DNA of 64,000 bases from Chitinophaga eiseniae (GTDB lineage Bacteria; Bacteroidota; Bacteroidia; Chitinophagales; Chitinophagaceae), in assembly GCF_012641265.1 (NCBI RefSeq), contig NZ_JABAHZ010000005.1, positions 1 through 64,000 on the forward strand, given 5' to 3'. The translations under genes and the position numbers were made by a program. The notes under the pieces were generated by a model that saw only the letters and a program-made list of their open reading frames with translations, was not told where the DNA came from and searched no databases. This document shows positions 7,049 through 14,729 of the stretch, in pieces. Each line of letters starts with the position of its first letter. Within the stretch, counting starts at the first letter, position 1.

Positions 7049-8923
7049 TTACTTTTTCCAGCTGTTATCCTTTTCGTTGGCATCCATAAACAGGTTGCCA
7101 TCCAGGGTAACCTGTTTCACGGCTTTCTTCAACGTTACCGGCAGTACCACCGCCCTGGTATTCGCTTTCCAGACAGCCGGCGTTTGATGAATGCTTTCTT
7201 TACTGTCGTCGGCATAGGTAATCACTACATCAAAAGGCACAGCAAATCCACCGGTATTGGTAATATGCAACAGCGCCTTCTTTGCACTGATCTTTACATC
7301 CGACAAAGTCAGGTCAATATAGTTATTGCTGAAGAACCAGTTGTTCCAGAACCAGTCCAGGTTTTGACCGGCAGCAGTGTTAAATGAATAGAAATAATCC
7401 CAGGGTATCGGGTGCTTTCCATGCCAGTTGTCCATATAGGCATGTAAACATTTTTTAAAGAGATGCTCCCCTAACAGGTCTTTAACAGCCAGGTACGACA
7501 ACGACGCTTTTCCATAGGAATTGTTGCTATACCCCATGCCGCTTACCTGGTTAGACATGGAAATGATAGGCTGATCTTCTTCTGTAGAAGGATCGGTAAT
7601 ATATTTGGTGACCCGGAATCTTTTGTAGAAGTTGTCTGCCGCCTCCTTTCCTTTCTCCGCAATACCTATCAGGTATTCGAAAGTGGTAGCCCACCCCTCA
7701 TCCATAAAGGCATAGCGACTTTCATTGATGCCCATATAAAAAGGGAAATAAGTATGCGCTATTTCATGATCCTGTACCAGCTGGGCAAAGTCGAGGTCAT
7801 CCCCTACCGATCCGTCATTCACCATCATCGGGTATTCCATATCAGCAAAGCCCTGGAAGGCCGTCATTACGGGAAATGGATAAGGCACACCGGGATAATG
7901 ATGTGAAAACCAACTCAACGCATTTTGCGAAAAAGCGACAGAATGATGGAAATCAGTAGCCGTATCATTATACGCCGCCTGTACACTGGCACGACGCATG
8001 GTGCTGCTGTCGACCACTACGCTCGACGCATCCCATACATAATGATTGCTGGCCGCAAATGTTACATCAGCAATATGATGCGCCGCAAACTTCCAGGTGT
8101 TCCAGTCGTGCTGCTGCGTAACCGCTCCCTGCTTCATCTGGTCGAGGGTAGCGATATGCAGGATATCATTGCTGGTATAGGATTGCTTTAAACGCCTGGC
8201 CACTTCGGGTTGCAGCACTTCTGCTGCATTCAGCAAATCGCCGGTACCCCATACCACGAAGTTCTTCGGTACTTTTACCGCCACCTGGTAGTCGTTAAAA
8301 TCACTGTAAAACTCTACCCGGTCGGTATGGTCAATACCATCCCAGCCGTTGTAATCATCGTATACGGATACCCGTGGGTACGCATAGGCCATATATACGG
8401 TGGTGCTGTCGATCATCCCTTCGCGGCCGCTCAATACCGACAAATCATAATGCCAGTTGATCTGCAACTGCACGCTGTCTTTCGAAGCTAGTGCCTGTGG
8501 TAAAGATACATACGCAGTGGTGCCCACGTCGTTATTGAATCTAACCGCTACCCCGTTGATCAGCAACGTATCGATGGTGACCCCGTCGGTTAAAAAATCT
8601 TTACTCATATACCCGGAGCGGGGCGACTGGTACTTATGCAGGTTGCAGATGATGCGCAGCATCATTCCTTTCAACGCATTAGGGCTGTTATTTACATAGC
8701 TGATGGTTTCTGCGCCGGTAACGGTTCTGCCGGGCGGATTTACCGACAGCTGGATATCATAGCGTCCCTTGTTCTGCCAGTAACGTTTCCCGGGCGCGCC
8801 GGTTTTACTTCTTGTTTCATTAACATATGCCTGCTTAATATTGCGGGGCATATACAATTCCTGTGCGGATGCCAGGGTGTGCGCACCCATCAGCAACAGC
8901 AGGCTATACATGATCTTGTTCAT
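7049..8923 (-). CDS. M1 family zinc metallopeptidase, secreted
   Basis: A 624-residue protein with a cleavable signal peptide (MNKIMYSLLLLMGAHTLASAQ). The catalytic zinc site is HEIAH at residues 386-390, with the third ligand Glu409 exactly 18 residues after the second His (MDEGWATTFE), the M1 gluzincin spacing. The exopeptidase signature is GFADMEYPMM, in place of the classical GAMEN. The N-terminal ~250 residues form the beta-saddle. M1 enzymes remove N-terminal residues from peptides, here outside the cytoplasm. The length is normal and all key residues are present. The gene appears to be monocistronic. Confidence 0.93.
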   Translation of the reverse strand: MNKIMYSLLLLMGAHTLASAQELYMPRNIKQAYVNETRSKTGAPGKRYWQNKGRYDIQLSVNPPGRTVTGAETISYVNNSPNALKGMMLRIICNLHKYQSPRSGYMSKDFLTDGVTIDTLLINGVAVRFNNDVGTTAYVSLPQALASKDSVQLQINWHYDLSVLSGREGMIDSTTVYMAYAYPRVSVYDDYNGWDGIDHTDRVEFYSDFNDYQVAVKVPKNFVVWGTGDLLNAAEVLQPEVARRLKQSYTSNDILHIATLDQMKQGAVTQQHDWNTWKFAAHHIADVTFAASNHYVWDASSVVVDSSTMRRASVQAAYNDTATDFHHSVAFSQNALSWFSHHYPGVPYPFPVMTAFQGFADMEYPMMVNDGSVGDDLDFAQLVQDHEIAHTYFPFYMGINESRYAFMDEGWATTFEYLIGIAEKGKEAADNFYKRFRVTKYITDPSTEEDQPIISMSNQVSGMGYSNNSYGKASLSYLAVKDLLGEHLFKKCLHAYMDNWHGKHPIPWDYFYSFNTAAGQNLDWFWNNWFFSNNYIDLTLSDVKISAKKALLHITNTGGFAVPFDVVITYADDSKESIHQTPAVWKANTRAVVLPVTLKKAVKQVTLDGNLFMDANEKDNSWKK

Positions 8924-8977
8924 ACCTTAGTACTGGTTACAGGGATAAAAATAGGGAAAAGTTGACGGATACGCTTT

Positions 8978-9184
8978 TTAGAAGAAATACGATTCGATCT
9001 TCTGCGCCAGCCGCGACAGAAATTCGTTGGGAATATGATCGTGCGAAGCCGCGAGTTTCCCCTGCTCATCTGGCTGGAAAATTACCTGGTGCTCATCTAT
9101 TTTCACGAGATAAGTTTTCTCCTTACCTGCCGCAGGAAAGATATGATAGTCTTTGCCGTCTAAATGAATGATCGTCTTTTCCAT
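8978..9184 (-). CDS. Small hypothetical protein
   Basis: A 68-residue protein (MEKTIIHLDGKDYHIFPAAG...) that I do not recognise. It is short, charged, with alternating strands and a C-terminal helix (NEFLSRLAQKIESYFF), and has no signal or membrane segment. I chose the ATG at 9184: the longer frame back to 9352 has an unrelated, hydrophobic composition and would cover the regulatory element of the divergent permease gene. The coding likelihood is moderate. Confidence 0.6.
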   Translation of the reverse strand: MEKTIIHLDGKDYHIFPAAGKEKTYLVKIDEHQVIFQPDEQGKLAASHDHIPNEFLSRLAQKIESYFF

Positions 9185-9236
9185 AGCTGTTTTTTTATGG
9201 AAAGTTAACCAATTAGCCGCATAAAAACGGGCAGCG

Positions 9237-9255
9237 ACTGTTTCAAAAACGAACA
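9237..9255 (+). promoter_or_regulatory. Shared upstream element of orphan permease 1
   Basis: ACTGTTTCAAAAACGAACA lies 100 bp before the permease start at 9356. The same 19-mer with two differences lies 96 bp upstream of permease 4 (26013-26031, minus strand), and a 17-nt variant lies upstream of permease 2 (14600-14616). The conserved position suggests an activator binding site. Confidence 0.6.
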
Positions 9256-9355
9256 CATAGCATCTCACGTCTATATATAAAAATATAAAAACAAGTACCT
9301 TGGATTCCGGTATAATTTTCCTGACCCAGGAAATGCTATTAAATCTTGCCACTGC

Positions 9356-11722
9356 ATGCAGCTATTTAAAATCGCTTACCGTAACCTGTTTAACAACAAA
9401 GGATATTCGGCTATCAATATTATCGGGCTGGCCACCGGCATGGCTGTTACGCTATTGATAGGCTTATGGATCTGGGATGAGCTCAGCTTCAACCAGGTAC
9501 ATTCCCGTCACGCGCGCATTGCCCAGGTGATGGACGTACAAACCATTAACGGCGAAGTAAATACCAGCGAAGCAATTGCCATCCCGCTGGCCGCCGCGTT
9601 GCGCAATGACTTCCCGGGCGATTTTAAACAGGTAGCGCTCCTGTTTCCCAATTTCGTACATGCGGTAACGGTAGGCGATCACAAACTATCGCAATCGGGC
9701 GTATGGGTACAGCCCGACCTACCCGCCATGCTGTCGTTAAAAATGATCAGCGGCAAGCAAGATGCCTTGAAAGATCCGTCATCCGCCCTCATCACCCGCT
9801 CCCTCGCCAACGCACTATTTGGTAATACCGATCCCATAGGCAAAGGCTTTAAACTAGACAACAGGACCGACCTGCAGGTGGGCGGCGTATTTGAAGACCT
9901 GCCGCAAAGCAGCTCCTTCTATGGCACCCAGCTCTTCCTGGCCTGGGACAAGGCCCTCAGCACCTTGCCCTGGATGAAAGAAGCCGAACAACAATGGGAT
10001 AGCCGGTACTGGAAATTATATGTGGAGCTCAACGAACATGCGGACCTCGACAAAATAAATGCAAAGATTAAAAATGTGGCCCAGACGCACCTCAAAGCAG
10101 GAACAGAAACCCTCTTCCTTCATCCCATGGACCAATGGCGCCTGTACAACGAATTTAAAAACGGACAGGTCACTGGCGGAAGGATCCGGCTGATATGGCT
10201 GTTTGGTATTATCGGCGCGCTGGTACTGCTGCTGGCCTGCATCAACTTCATGAACCTGGCTACGGCGAGAAGCGCTAAACGTTCCAAAGAAGTAGGTGTG
10301 CGTAAAGCCATTGGCGCTACCCGCCTGCAACTCATCTGGCAGTTTATGGCCGAATCGCTGTTGCTGTCGGTGCTTTCCTTCGTGGGCGCTATGGCCCTTG
10401 TAGCGGGCTTATTACCTGCTTTTAACCGCCTGACGGAAAAACAATTATCCATTCCCTTTTCACCGGTATTATGGATCACTATGATCGGGTTCACCCTTTT
10501 GACCGGCCTGCTGGCCGGCAGCTATCCCGCTTTCTATCTGTCTTCTTTCCGGCCGGTAAAAGTATTGAAAGGGCAACTTCCCCCGGGACGCTTTTCACTG
10601 CTTCCCCGCAATACCTTAATGGTGGTACAGTTCAGCGTATCCATTGCATTAATGATTGGCACCGTAGTAATTTACCAGCAGATCCAATATGGCAAAAACA
10701 GGCCGGTAGGATATAATCGTCATGGGTTGATTATGGTTACCATGAGCACTGGCGAAATGTATGGCGCACCTTACAATGCCCTGCGCAACGCGTTGCTGGC
10801 TACCGGCGCGGTGGCCGATATGGCCAAATCAGATATGCCTTCTACCAGCAGTCCTGCATACAACACCAACGTACAGTGGAAAGGGAAAGCGCCCCAGGAA
10901 GAAATACCTTTCGGCGTCATAGGGGTTACGCACGATTACGGACATACGATGGGCTGGCAAATAAAGGAAGGACGCGACTTTTCACGGGCCTACCCTACTG
11001 ATACCGGTACGGTGGTACTGAATGAAGCCGCCGCCAGGCTGATGGGAGATGCCGGCGCTCCCGGGGAATTTATCCAATTGGATGGGCGCTCCACCCGGAT
11101 TACCGGCATCGTAAAAGATATGATCATGGAATCGCCCTATGCCCCGGTACAGCCTACTATTTTTCAACTCCGCTATGGGATGATGAATGCGCTGACAGTG
11201 CGTATCAATCCGCAACTGCCCATGCGGCAAGCCCTGGCAGGCATGGCGCCGGTGTTTAAACAATTCAACCCCGAAGGCCCATTCGACTATACATTCACCG
11301 ATGACGCCTATGCGCAGAAATTTTCCGATGAAGAGCGCATCGCCAGGCTGGCGGCTGTGTTTGCGGTACTGGCCATCTTTATCTCCTGCCTGGGCGTATG
11401 GGGACTGGCTGCCTTCATGGCCGAACAACGGACCAAAGAAATAGGGATCCGCAAGGTGCTGGGCGCTTCTGTAAGCAGTGTATGGATGTTACTGTCGAAA
11501 GACTATGTCCGGCTGGTAGTATTGTCGCTATTGCTTGCCGCACCGGTAGCCTACTACGGCATGCATAGTTGGTTAAAAAACTATCCTTATCATATCACGC
11601 TTTCGGGGTGGTTATTTGCCGGCGCCGGTATCACCACATTGGCGGTGACTTTGCTCACTGTCAGTTACCAGTCGTTGAAAGCGGCGTTGACGAATCCTGT
11701 AAAAAGCCTGGCTGCAGAATAG
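9356..11722 (+). CDS. Orphan MacB/FtsX-type ABC transporter permease 1
   Basis: A 788-residue inner membrane protein. It has an N-terminal membrane helix (INIIGLATGMAVTLLIGL), a MacB-like periplasmic domain (~40-270) and a three-helix FtsX module with coupling motif EVGVRKAIGA (~311). A second periplasmic domain and a second FtsX module with EIGIRKVLGAS (~694) follow, and the protein ends NPVKSLAAE. MacB/LolCE-type permeases couple cytoplasmic ATP use to periplasmic extrusion or lipoprotein work. Here two permease halves are fused and no ATPase gene lies nearby, so the ATPase must be encoded elsewhere. It is the first of four paralogues in 17 kb. It ends one base before the convergent GlxA-type regulator. 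Confidence 0.92.
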   Translation: MQLFKIAYRNLFNNKGYSAINIIGLATGMAVTLLIGLWIWDELSFNQVHSRHARIAQVMDVQTINGEVNTSEAIAIPLAAALRNDFPGDFKQVALLFPNFVHAVTVGDHKLSQSGVWVQPDLPAMLSLKMISGKQDALKDPSSALITRSLANALFGNTDPIGKGFKLDNRTDLQVGGVFEDLPQSSSFYGTQLFLAWDKALSTLPWMKEAEQQWDSRYWKLYVELNEHADLDKINAKIKNVAQTHLKAGTETLFLHPMDQWRLYNEFKNGQVTGGRIRLIWLFGIIGALVLLLACINFMNLATARSAKRSKEVGVRKAIGATRLQLIWQFMAESLLLSVLSFVGAMALVAGLLPAFNRLTEKQLSIPFSPVLWITMIGFTLLTGLLAGSYPAFYLSSFRPVKVLKGQLPPGRFSLLPRNTLMVVQFSVSIALMIGTVVIYQQIQYGKNRPVGYNRHGLIMVTMSTGEMYGAPYNALRNALLATGAVADMAKSDMPSTSSPAYNTNVQWKGKAPQEEIPFGVIGVTHDYGHTMGWQIKEGRDFSRAYPTDTGTVVLNEAAARLMGDAGAPGEFIQLDGRSTRITGIVKDMIMESPYAPVQPTIFQLRYGMMNALTVRINPQLPMRQALAGMAPVFKQFNPEGPFDYTFTDDAYAQKFSDEERIARLAAVFAVLAIFISCLGVWGLAAFMAEQRTKEIGIRKVLGASVSSVWMLLSKDYVRLVVLSLLLAAPVAYYGMHSWLKNYPYHITLSGWLFAGAGITTLAVTLLTVSYQSLKAALTNPVKSLAAE

Positions 11723-11723
11723 C

Positions 11724-12746
11724 TTACTGCATGCGGCCATGCAGGGTGCCCCATTTTTTTGAAGACGAAGTATCCGTAGCAGAGCGGCTATATTTCTTGC
11801 GGTATTCCTGCGGCGTAAGACCGGTAAAGCGCTTGAACACCTGTCGGAATGTCTTCACATCGTTGTAGCCTGCGTTGAACATCAACGTGGTAATGTTCTG
11901 CGTATTTTTTTCCAGCTCTTTTTTCGCTGCTTCAATTTTTACCCGTTGCAGGTATTCCAGTGGGGTATTCTGGGTGGCTTGTTTAAACCGGCGGATATAG
12001 TTCCGTTTGCTCATATTGGCCATGGCGGATAGCTGATCGATAGACAGCTGCTCATCAAAATGCTGCTCGATATATACCTGCGTTTTGAGAATGTCCTCGT
12101 CCTCATGCCGGCGTTGTCCCTGGAACACGGCAAAGTGCGATTGATTAACGCGGTCCATATCGATAGAAAACATTTTACTCACCCAGATGCTGGCATCGCG
12201 TCCGCAGAATTTTTCTATCAGGTACAGCACCAGGTTCAGAGAAACAAAGGCGCCGCCGCTGGTGTAGAGCCCTTCCTGGTCGGTCATTACCTTATCGGCC
12301 AATACGTTGATGTCGGGATAGCGGGTGCGCATATCATCCAGTGCCTGCCAGTGGGAAGTACACGATTTCCCTGAAAGCAGGCCTGCTTCTGCCAGGAAAT
12401 AACTGCCCAGGCACAGGCTGGCCACTTCTGTGCCACCGGCATGCATATCCCGGATCCAATCTACCAGCCCTTTATTTTTGGGCAGTACATGATCGGGCGT
12501 TCCCTGGAAAGCGGGCGCCATGATCAGGTCGGTCTGTGTTACCTCATCAATGGTTTTATAACAAATAAACTGCGCCGGCGACTGCAACTGTATGTTCTTC
12601 ATCTTTTCGCCAATGAGTTCCAGCTTAAAGGCTGGCTCTTTGCCGGCTTGTGCGCAATAGCGGTTGGCGCCGTTGAAAATATCCATCACACTGGCGATAG
12701 AAGAAAGAATAGCATCTTCGTAAATGAGCAGGGAAATTGTTTTCAT
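11724..12746 (-). CDS. GlxA-type AraC family transcriptional regulator
   Basis: A 340-residue regulator. Residues 1-~200 form a DJ-1/PfpI amidase-like sensor domain (MKTISLLIYEDAILSSIASVMDIF at the start, an elbow VASLCLGSYFLAEAG, and TSGGAFVSLNLVLYLIEKF). Residues ~235-325 are a double helix-turn-helix AraC domain (LSIDQLSAMANMSKRNYIRRFK and the signature TTLMFNAGYNDVKTFRQVFKRFTGLTPQEYRKKY, given here only in part as the family hallmark). I chose the ATG at 12746 because the sensor strand begins there. A -7 box lies 24 bp upstream. The regulator is divergent from the DUF899 pair at 12880 and probably controls it, as GlxA-type regulators often act on divergent neighbours. Confidence 0.93.
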   Translation of the reverse strand: MKTISLLIYEDAILSSIASVMDIFNGANRYCAQAGKEPAFKLELIGEKMKNIQLQSPAQFICYKTIDEVTQTDLIMAPAFQGTPDHVLPKNKGLVDWIRDMHAGGTEVASLCLGSYFLAEAGLLSGKSCTSHWQALDDMRTRYPDINVLADKVMTDQEGLYTSGGAFVSLNLVLYLIEKFCGRDASIWVSKMFSIDMDRVNQSHFAVFQGQRRHEDEDILKTQVYIEQHFDEQLSIDQLSAMANMSKRNYIRRFKQATQNTPLEYLQRVKIEAAKKELEKNTQNITTLMFNAGYNDVKTFRQVFKRFTGLTPQEYRKKYSRSATDTSSSKKWGTLHGRMQ

Positions 12747-12769
12747 GGCAATTAGTGTATGACGCCATA

Positions 12770-12777
12770 CAAAAGTA
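12770..12777 (-). promoter_or_regulatory. -7 box of the GlxA-type regulator
   Basis: On the minus strand TACTTTTG fully matches TAnnTTTG. A TTTG lies upstream, but with a 16-bp spacer instead of 19. The predicted leader is about 20 nt. Confidence 0.5.
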
Positions 12778-12879
12778 GGATATTCTGTTGGCACAAATGC
12801 CCCCCAAATTAGGCGTGTTTGCACAGGTGATTTTTCCATTAAACAGGAGAAATTTGTAAGACACTAAACAGCAGAAATC

Positions 12880-13692
12880 ATGAGTACCAATGCATCTGCC
12901 GGTTTAACGTCCTCACCCGTAAAACCCGGTTTCTCTCCCCAGGTAGTATCTTCAGAAGAATGGCTGGTGGCCAGGAAAAAATTCCTGGAGAAAGAAAAAC
13001 GGCTCACCCGCCTGCGCGATGAATTGAGCCGCGAACGTATGGCCTTGCCATGGGTAAAAGTGGAAAAAGAGTATGTGTTTGAAGGCCCTGACGGGAAAGT
13101 AACCCTTTCTGACCTATTCGATGGCCGCAGTCAGCTGATCATCCAGCACTTTATGCTGGGTCCCAACGATGCCGAAGGCTGCGTAGGCTGCTCTTTTGCG
13201 GCCGACTCCATCGATGGCGCATTGCCCCACCTGGAAAATCACGATGTATCGCTGGTGGTGGTAGCCCGCGCACCGTTTCCGAAGTTGGATGCATTCAAAA
13301 AACGTATGGGCTGGAAATTCCCCTGGGTTTCTTCCGCTGGTAACGATTTCAACTACGACTACCATGTATCCTTCCACAAAGCGGATATAGAAAAAGGGAA
13401 GGTCGCTTACAATTACAGCATCATAACCGACTTACCGGTGCATATGGAAGATCTGCCGGGACTCAGCTGTTTTTATAAAGATGAAACAGGAACGATCTAT
13501 CATACTTACTCCACCTATGCAAGAGGAGGAGAATTACAGCTGGTCACTTATAATTACCTGGATATAGCACCACTGGGGCGTAATGAAGGCACTGGCACCA
13601 ATCTTTCCAACTGGGTGCGTCACCACGATAAATACGATAGTCCTAAAATGGCGCCCGGCTCCTGTTGCAGTTCAGCGGAGGGTGCGTCATGA
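12880..13692 (+). CDS. DUF899 family thioredoxin-like protein
   Basis: A 270-residue protein of the DUF899 family. An N-terminal helical part (EEWLVARKKFLEKEKRLTRLRDELSRER, quoted only as a landmark) precedes a thioredoxin-like fold with LFDGRSQLIIQHFMLGP and a CVGC redox-type motif near residue 100. FKKRMGWKFPWVSS and a late TYARGGE element follow. Members are predicted thiol-disulfide or peroxide-handling proteins; no activity is firmly established. The C terminus ends in a short Cys-Cys tail (GSCCSSAEGAS). The stop overlaps the start of the next gene by ATGA, so the two are translationally coupled. The gene is divergent from a GlxA-type regulator. Confidence 0.9.
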   Translation: MSTNASAGLTSSPVKPGFSPQVVSSEEWLVARKKFLEKEKRLTRLRDELSRERMALPWVKVEKEYVFEGPDGKVTLSDLFDGRSQLIIQHFMLGPNDAEGCVGCSFAADSIDGALPHLENHDVSLVVVARAPFPKLDAFKKRMGWKFPWVSSAGNDFNYDYHVSFHKADIEKGKVAYNYSIITDLPVHMEDLPGLSCFYKDETGTIYHTYSTYARGGELQLVTYNYLDIAPLGRNEGTGTNLSNWVRHHDKYDSPKMAPGSCCSSAEGAS

Positions 13693-14021
13693 AACCGTAT
13701 TGCTCCTGCGGTGGTGCTACGGGCAGCAACACCAGCAAAGCAACACCTCCACAATCCACCGGTTCGCCCTCCTTCCGTCAGCGTATCATCAAAACCGTAC
13801 GATGGCTGCTACCGGGCATCACCCTCGCACTGATACCTAAATGCCCCATTTGTCTGGCTGCTTATGTAGCAGTGGGCACAGGAATAGGGCTATCTGTTAC
13901 CGCGGCCACCTGGCTGCGAACAGGGCTGGTGGTGTTGTGTGTGGGTTCATTAATATACCTGGTGCTGAATAAGGGATTGCACCTGCTGCAACAACACCGG
14001 CAGACCAGATCAAAGCCCTAA
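13689..14021 (+). CDS. Cys-rich two-helix membrane protein coupled to DUF899
   Basis: A 110-residue protein. It begins MKPYCSCGG, has a Ser/Thr/Pro-rich linker, then two membrane helices (about residues 38-66 and 70-95). A CPICLAAY motif lies inside the first helix (LALIPKCPICLAAYVAVGTG). A CPxC motif in a membrane helix recalls MerC-type thiol or metal-handling membrane proteins, but the family is not recognised with certainty. It starts within the stop codon of the DUF899 gene. Its partnership with a thioredoxin-like CxxC protein suggests membrane thiol chemistry, which is inference. Its 3' end overlaps the convergent GNAT gene by 12 bp. Confidence 0.75.
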   Translation: MKPYCSCGGATGSNTSKATPPQSTGSPSFRQRIIKTVRWLLPGITLALIPKCPICLAAYVAVGTGIGLSVTAATWLRTGLVVLCVGSLIYLVLNKGLHLLQQHRQTRSKP

Positions 14022-14528
14022 TGCAATATTAAACAACATCAGTTCCTCTGCCTCTCCCGGCGGAAGAATAGTACCTTGCAGGGTAAAGCCGGAACGCGTA
14101 AGCAAACGTACCGACCGGTGATTATCCTGCTGGGTAATAGCAAACAAATAGGGCAAAGCCAGCTCTTTTCGTGTATACTCCAGCGTAGCCGCTGCCGCTT
14201 CATAAGCGTAACCCTTCCCTTCCGCTTCCGGTAAAAAGGCAAAGCCGAGATCCGGCTGGTCCAGGTATTTCCGTTTAAACAATCCACAAATACCGATAGG
14301 CGCATTCGTTTCCTTCAATACCACCACCCAGGCCCCATATCCCTGCTCCGCATATAAACGCAGTAAATTATTCATGATATAGCGCTGTGCATCTGCCAGG
14401 GTGCGTATCTGCCGGTCCCCGATATATTGCAGCCAGCTGGGCGTATTCAATAACTCCAGGATAAATTTATCGTCCGATGCAGCAAACGTACGTAACTGCA
14501 AACGGGGTGTTTCAAATAAGATTTTCAT
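14010..14528 (-). CDS. GNAT family N-acetyltransferase (RimJ-like)
   Basis: A 172-residue acetyltransferase of the RimJ/RimL (Acetyltransf_3) type. It begins ILFETPRLQLRTFAASDDKFILELL, continues with GAWVVVLKETNAPIGICGLF and DLGFAFLPEAEGKGYAYEAAAATLEYT (the acetyl-CoA pyrophosphate loop region), and ends with NHRSVRLLTRSGFTLQG. It transfers an acetyl group from acetyl-CoA to an amine of a protein, antibiotic or small molecule; the acceptor cannot be told. The length is normal and the protein is cytoplasmic. The gene is monocistronic and converges with the Cys-rich membrane protein gene. Confidence 0.93.
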   Translation of the reverse strand: MKILFETPRLQLRTFAASDDKFILELLNTPSWLQYIGDRQIRTLADAQRYIMNNLLRLYAEQGYGAWVVVLKETNAPIGICGLFKRKYLDQPDLGFAFLPEAEGKGYAYEAAAATLEYTRKELALPYLFAITQQDNHRSVRLLTRSGFTLQGTILPPGEAEELMLFNIALGL

Positions 14529-14599
14529 GCATCCAGTTATTACGAGTCCTTACAAAATAGATTTTTCCAGCGAAGACAGCAAATAAGCATTGCTGCTAT

Positions 14600-14616
14600 C
14601 TGTTCAAAAATGAACA
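14600..14616 (+). promoter_or_regulatory. Shared upstream element of orphan permease 2
   Basis: CTGTTCAAAAATGAACA contains a perfect 6-bp dyad (TGTTCA, four A, TGAACA). It lies 113 bp before the permease start at 14730. It corresponds to the elements before permeases 1 and 4. A CGGACA half-site like that of permease 3 follows at 14631. Confidence 0.6.
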
Positions 14617-14687
14617 TCCGGTAATAAAAGCGGACATTTTCGTTATTTTAAGAAACGTAATTTATTGATTTATAATTTACCGGATTC

Positions 14688-14702
14688 TGGCACCTGATTA
14701 GT
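14688..14702 (+). promoter_or_regulatory. Sigma-54-like promoter of permease 2
   Basis: TGGCAC is followed so that GT sits exactly 10 bp after the GG. This is the -24/-12 spacing of RpoN promoters, with GT in place of the usual GC. It lies 27-42 bp before the preferred start at 14730 and 72 bp after the upstream element. Confidence 0.4.
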
Positions 14703-14729
14703 GTGCCTCTACAAGACTATCTGCTTCAT

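Noticed and set aside
9185..9352. N-terminal extension of the small gene at 8978-9184
   Set aside because: It has a different composition and covers the conserved upstream element of permease 1.
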